DNA of 54,081 nt, taken from positions 1 through 54,081 of the forward strand of contig CAZNYS010000016.1 of assembly GCA_964577305.1 (NCBI GenBank). The letters run 5' to 3'. The notes under the pieces were generated by a model. The model made no database searches. It worked only from the letters and a program-made list of their open reading frames with translations, and had not been told where the DNA came from. Shown here one piece after another: positions 53,761 through 54,081 of this stretch. This DNA comes from UBA9300 sp964577305. GTDB lineage: Bacteria > Bacteroidota > Bacteroidia > Bacteroidales > VadinHA17. Both the position numbers and the translations under genes were made by a program. Positions within the stretch are counted from its first letter, which is position 1; the number at the start of each line of letters is the position of its first letter.

Positions 53761-54081
53761 TAGTAGTTAATAAACAAGGATTTGAGATCAGAATAAAAGT
53801 ATCTTATTACAGATACTAAATTACAATTTAAAATAGATACTGTGAAACAATTCCACCAAATGATGGTATGTCAGATAACATGTTTTTAATGGAATATTGT
53901 AGCCTAGCCCCGAGAACTCGGGGCTAGATCGCTGAAGGCAATAATGGAATAATAGATTAATGGTGTTTGTCATCCTGAACGAAGTGAAGAAACTTTTATA
54001 GTCTGGAATAGTGGATTACTGGAATAATGGAATAGTGGGAGTCGATGCTAAACTAAATTTTAACCCTGTATCCGGCTACAG
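53761..54081. other. 321-bp intergenic end of the window, with hairpin and dispersed words
   Basis: No gene is visible. The perfect 11-bp stem CTAGCCCCGAG (53904-53914) and CTCGGGGCTAG (53917-53927) encloses a two-base loop. Then GGAATAATGG-like words recur (53945-53957 and about 54003-54037), and TCATCCTGAACGAAGTGAAG lies at 53970-53989. The first 100 bases are AT-rich and may hold the promoter of the FkbM gene on the minus strand. Confidence 0.55.

Overview
The window is chromosomal DNA of a Bacteroidota bacterium, most likely an anaerobic or microaerobic member of the order Bacteroidales or a close relative. The signs are a 7-bp promoter element of the TAnnTTTG type with an upstream TTTG, many signal peptides and lipoproteins typical of the phylum, a PorT-type protein of the type IX secretion system (T9SS), a T9SS C-terminal sorting domain, a TamL-type outer membrane assembly lipoprotein, an S46 dipeptidyl-peptidase, and a DUF3467 gene directly after rpoC. 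Base composition is AT-leaning and coding density is high. I see no rRNA, CRISPR array, prophage or insertion-sequence transposase.

Layout. 1-5.6 kb: secreted or outer membrane proteins, a 40-residue lipoprotein, a 1080-residue VPS10/sortilin-type beta-propeller protein and a periplasmic MsrB-MsrA fusion. 5.6-8.3 kb: three oxidoreductases on the minus strand. 8.4-13.1 kb: menaquinone methyltransferase, PorT, a SpoU-type RNA methyltransferase and TamL. 13.4-16.3 kb: two sodium-coupled amino acid transporters. 16.4-20.4 kb: a giant exported protein with ten nearly identical Ig-like repeats. 20.5-36.5 kb: the information-processing core, rpsU, a tyrosine recombinase, the hibernation factor, tRNA-Thr-Tyr-Gly-Thr, tuf, tRNA-Trp, secE, nusG, rplK, rplA, rplJ, rplL, rpoB, rpoC and DUF3467. 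36.6-42.7 kb: a small lipoprotein, the DUF2520-KdsC-UbiA-Maf cluster, a DPP11-like peptidase and a cysteine-rich protein. 42.7-45.5 kb: a 7TM sensor kinase and a secreted protein, both on the minus strand. 45.9-50.5 kb: an operon for a glycyl radical enzyme, its activase and an Xaa-Pro aminopeptidase. 50.9-53.8 kb: a cytidylate-kinase-like protein, malic enzyme and an FkbM methyltransferase.

The most notable system is the glycyl radical operon. The 789-residue enzyme matches, at one-residue offset, every active-site position I remember for Clostridioides difficile trans-4-hydroxy-L-proline dehydratase (HypD), and it is followed after 20 bp by a gene for an aminopeptidase P-type enzyme that attacks X-Pro bonds. 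With the DPP11-like peptidase and the two amino acid symporters, this suggests growth on proteins and peptides, with hydroxyproline-rich peptides (collagen-like or plant and algal wall material) as one plausible source. That last step is inference.

Other points of interest are a four-unit higher-order periodicity in the Ig-like repeat protein, a sensor kinase whose phosphoacceptor histidine is replaced by glutamine, a palindromic and hexanucleotide-repeat-bearing segment inside a helix-hairpin-helix gene, and several perfect hairpins or dyads between genes.
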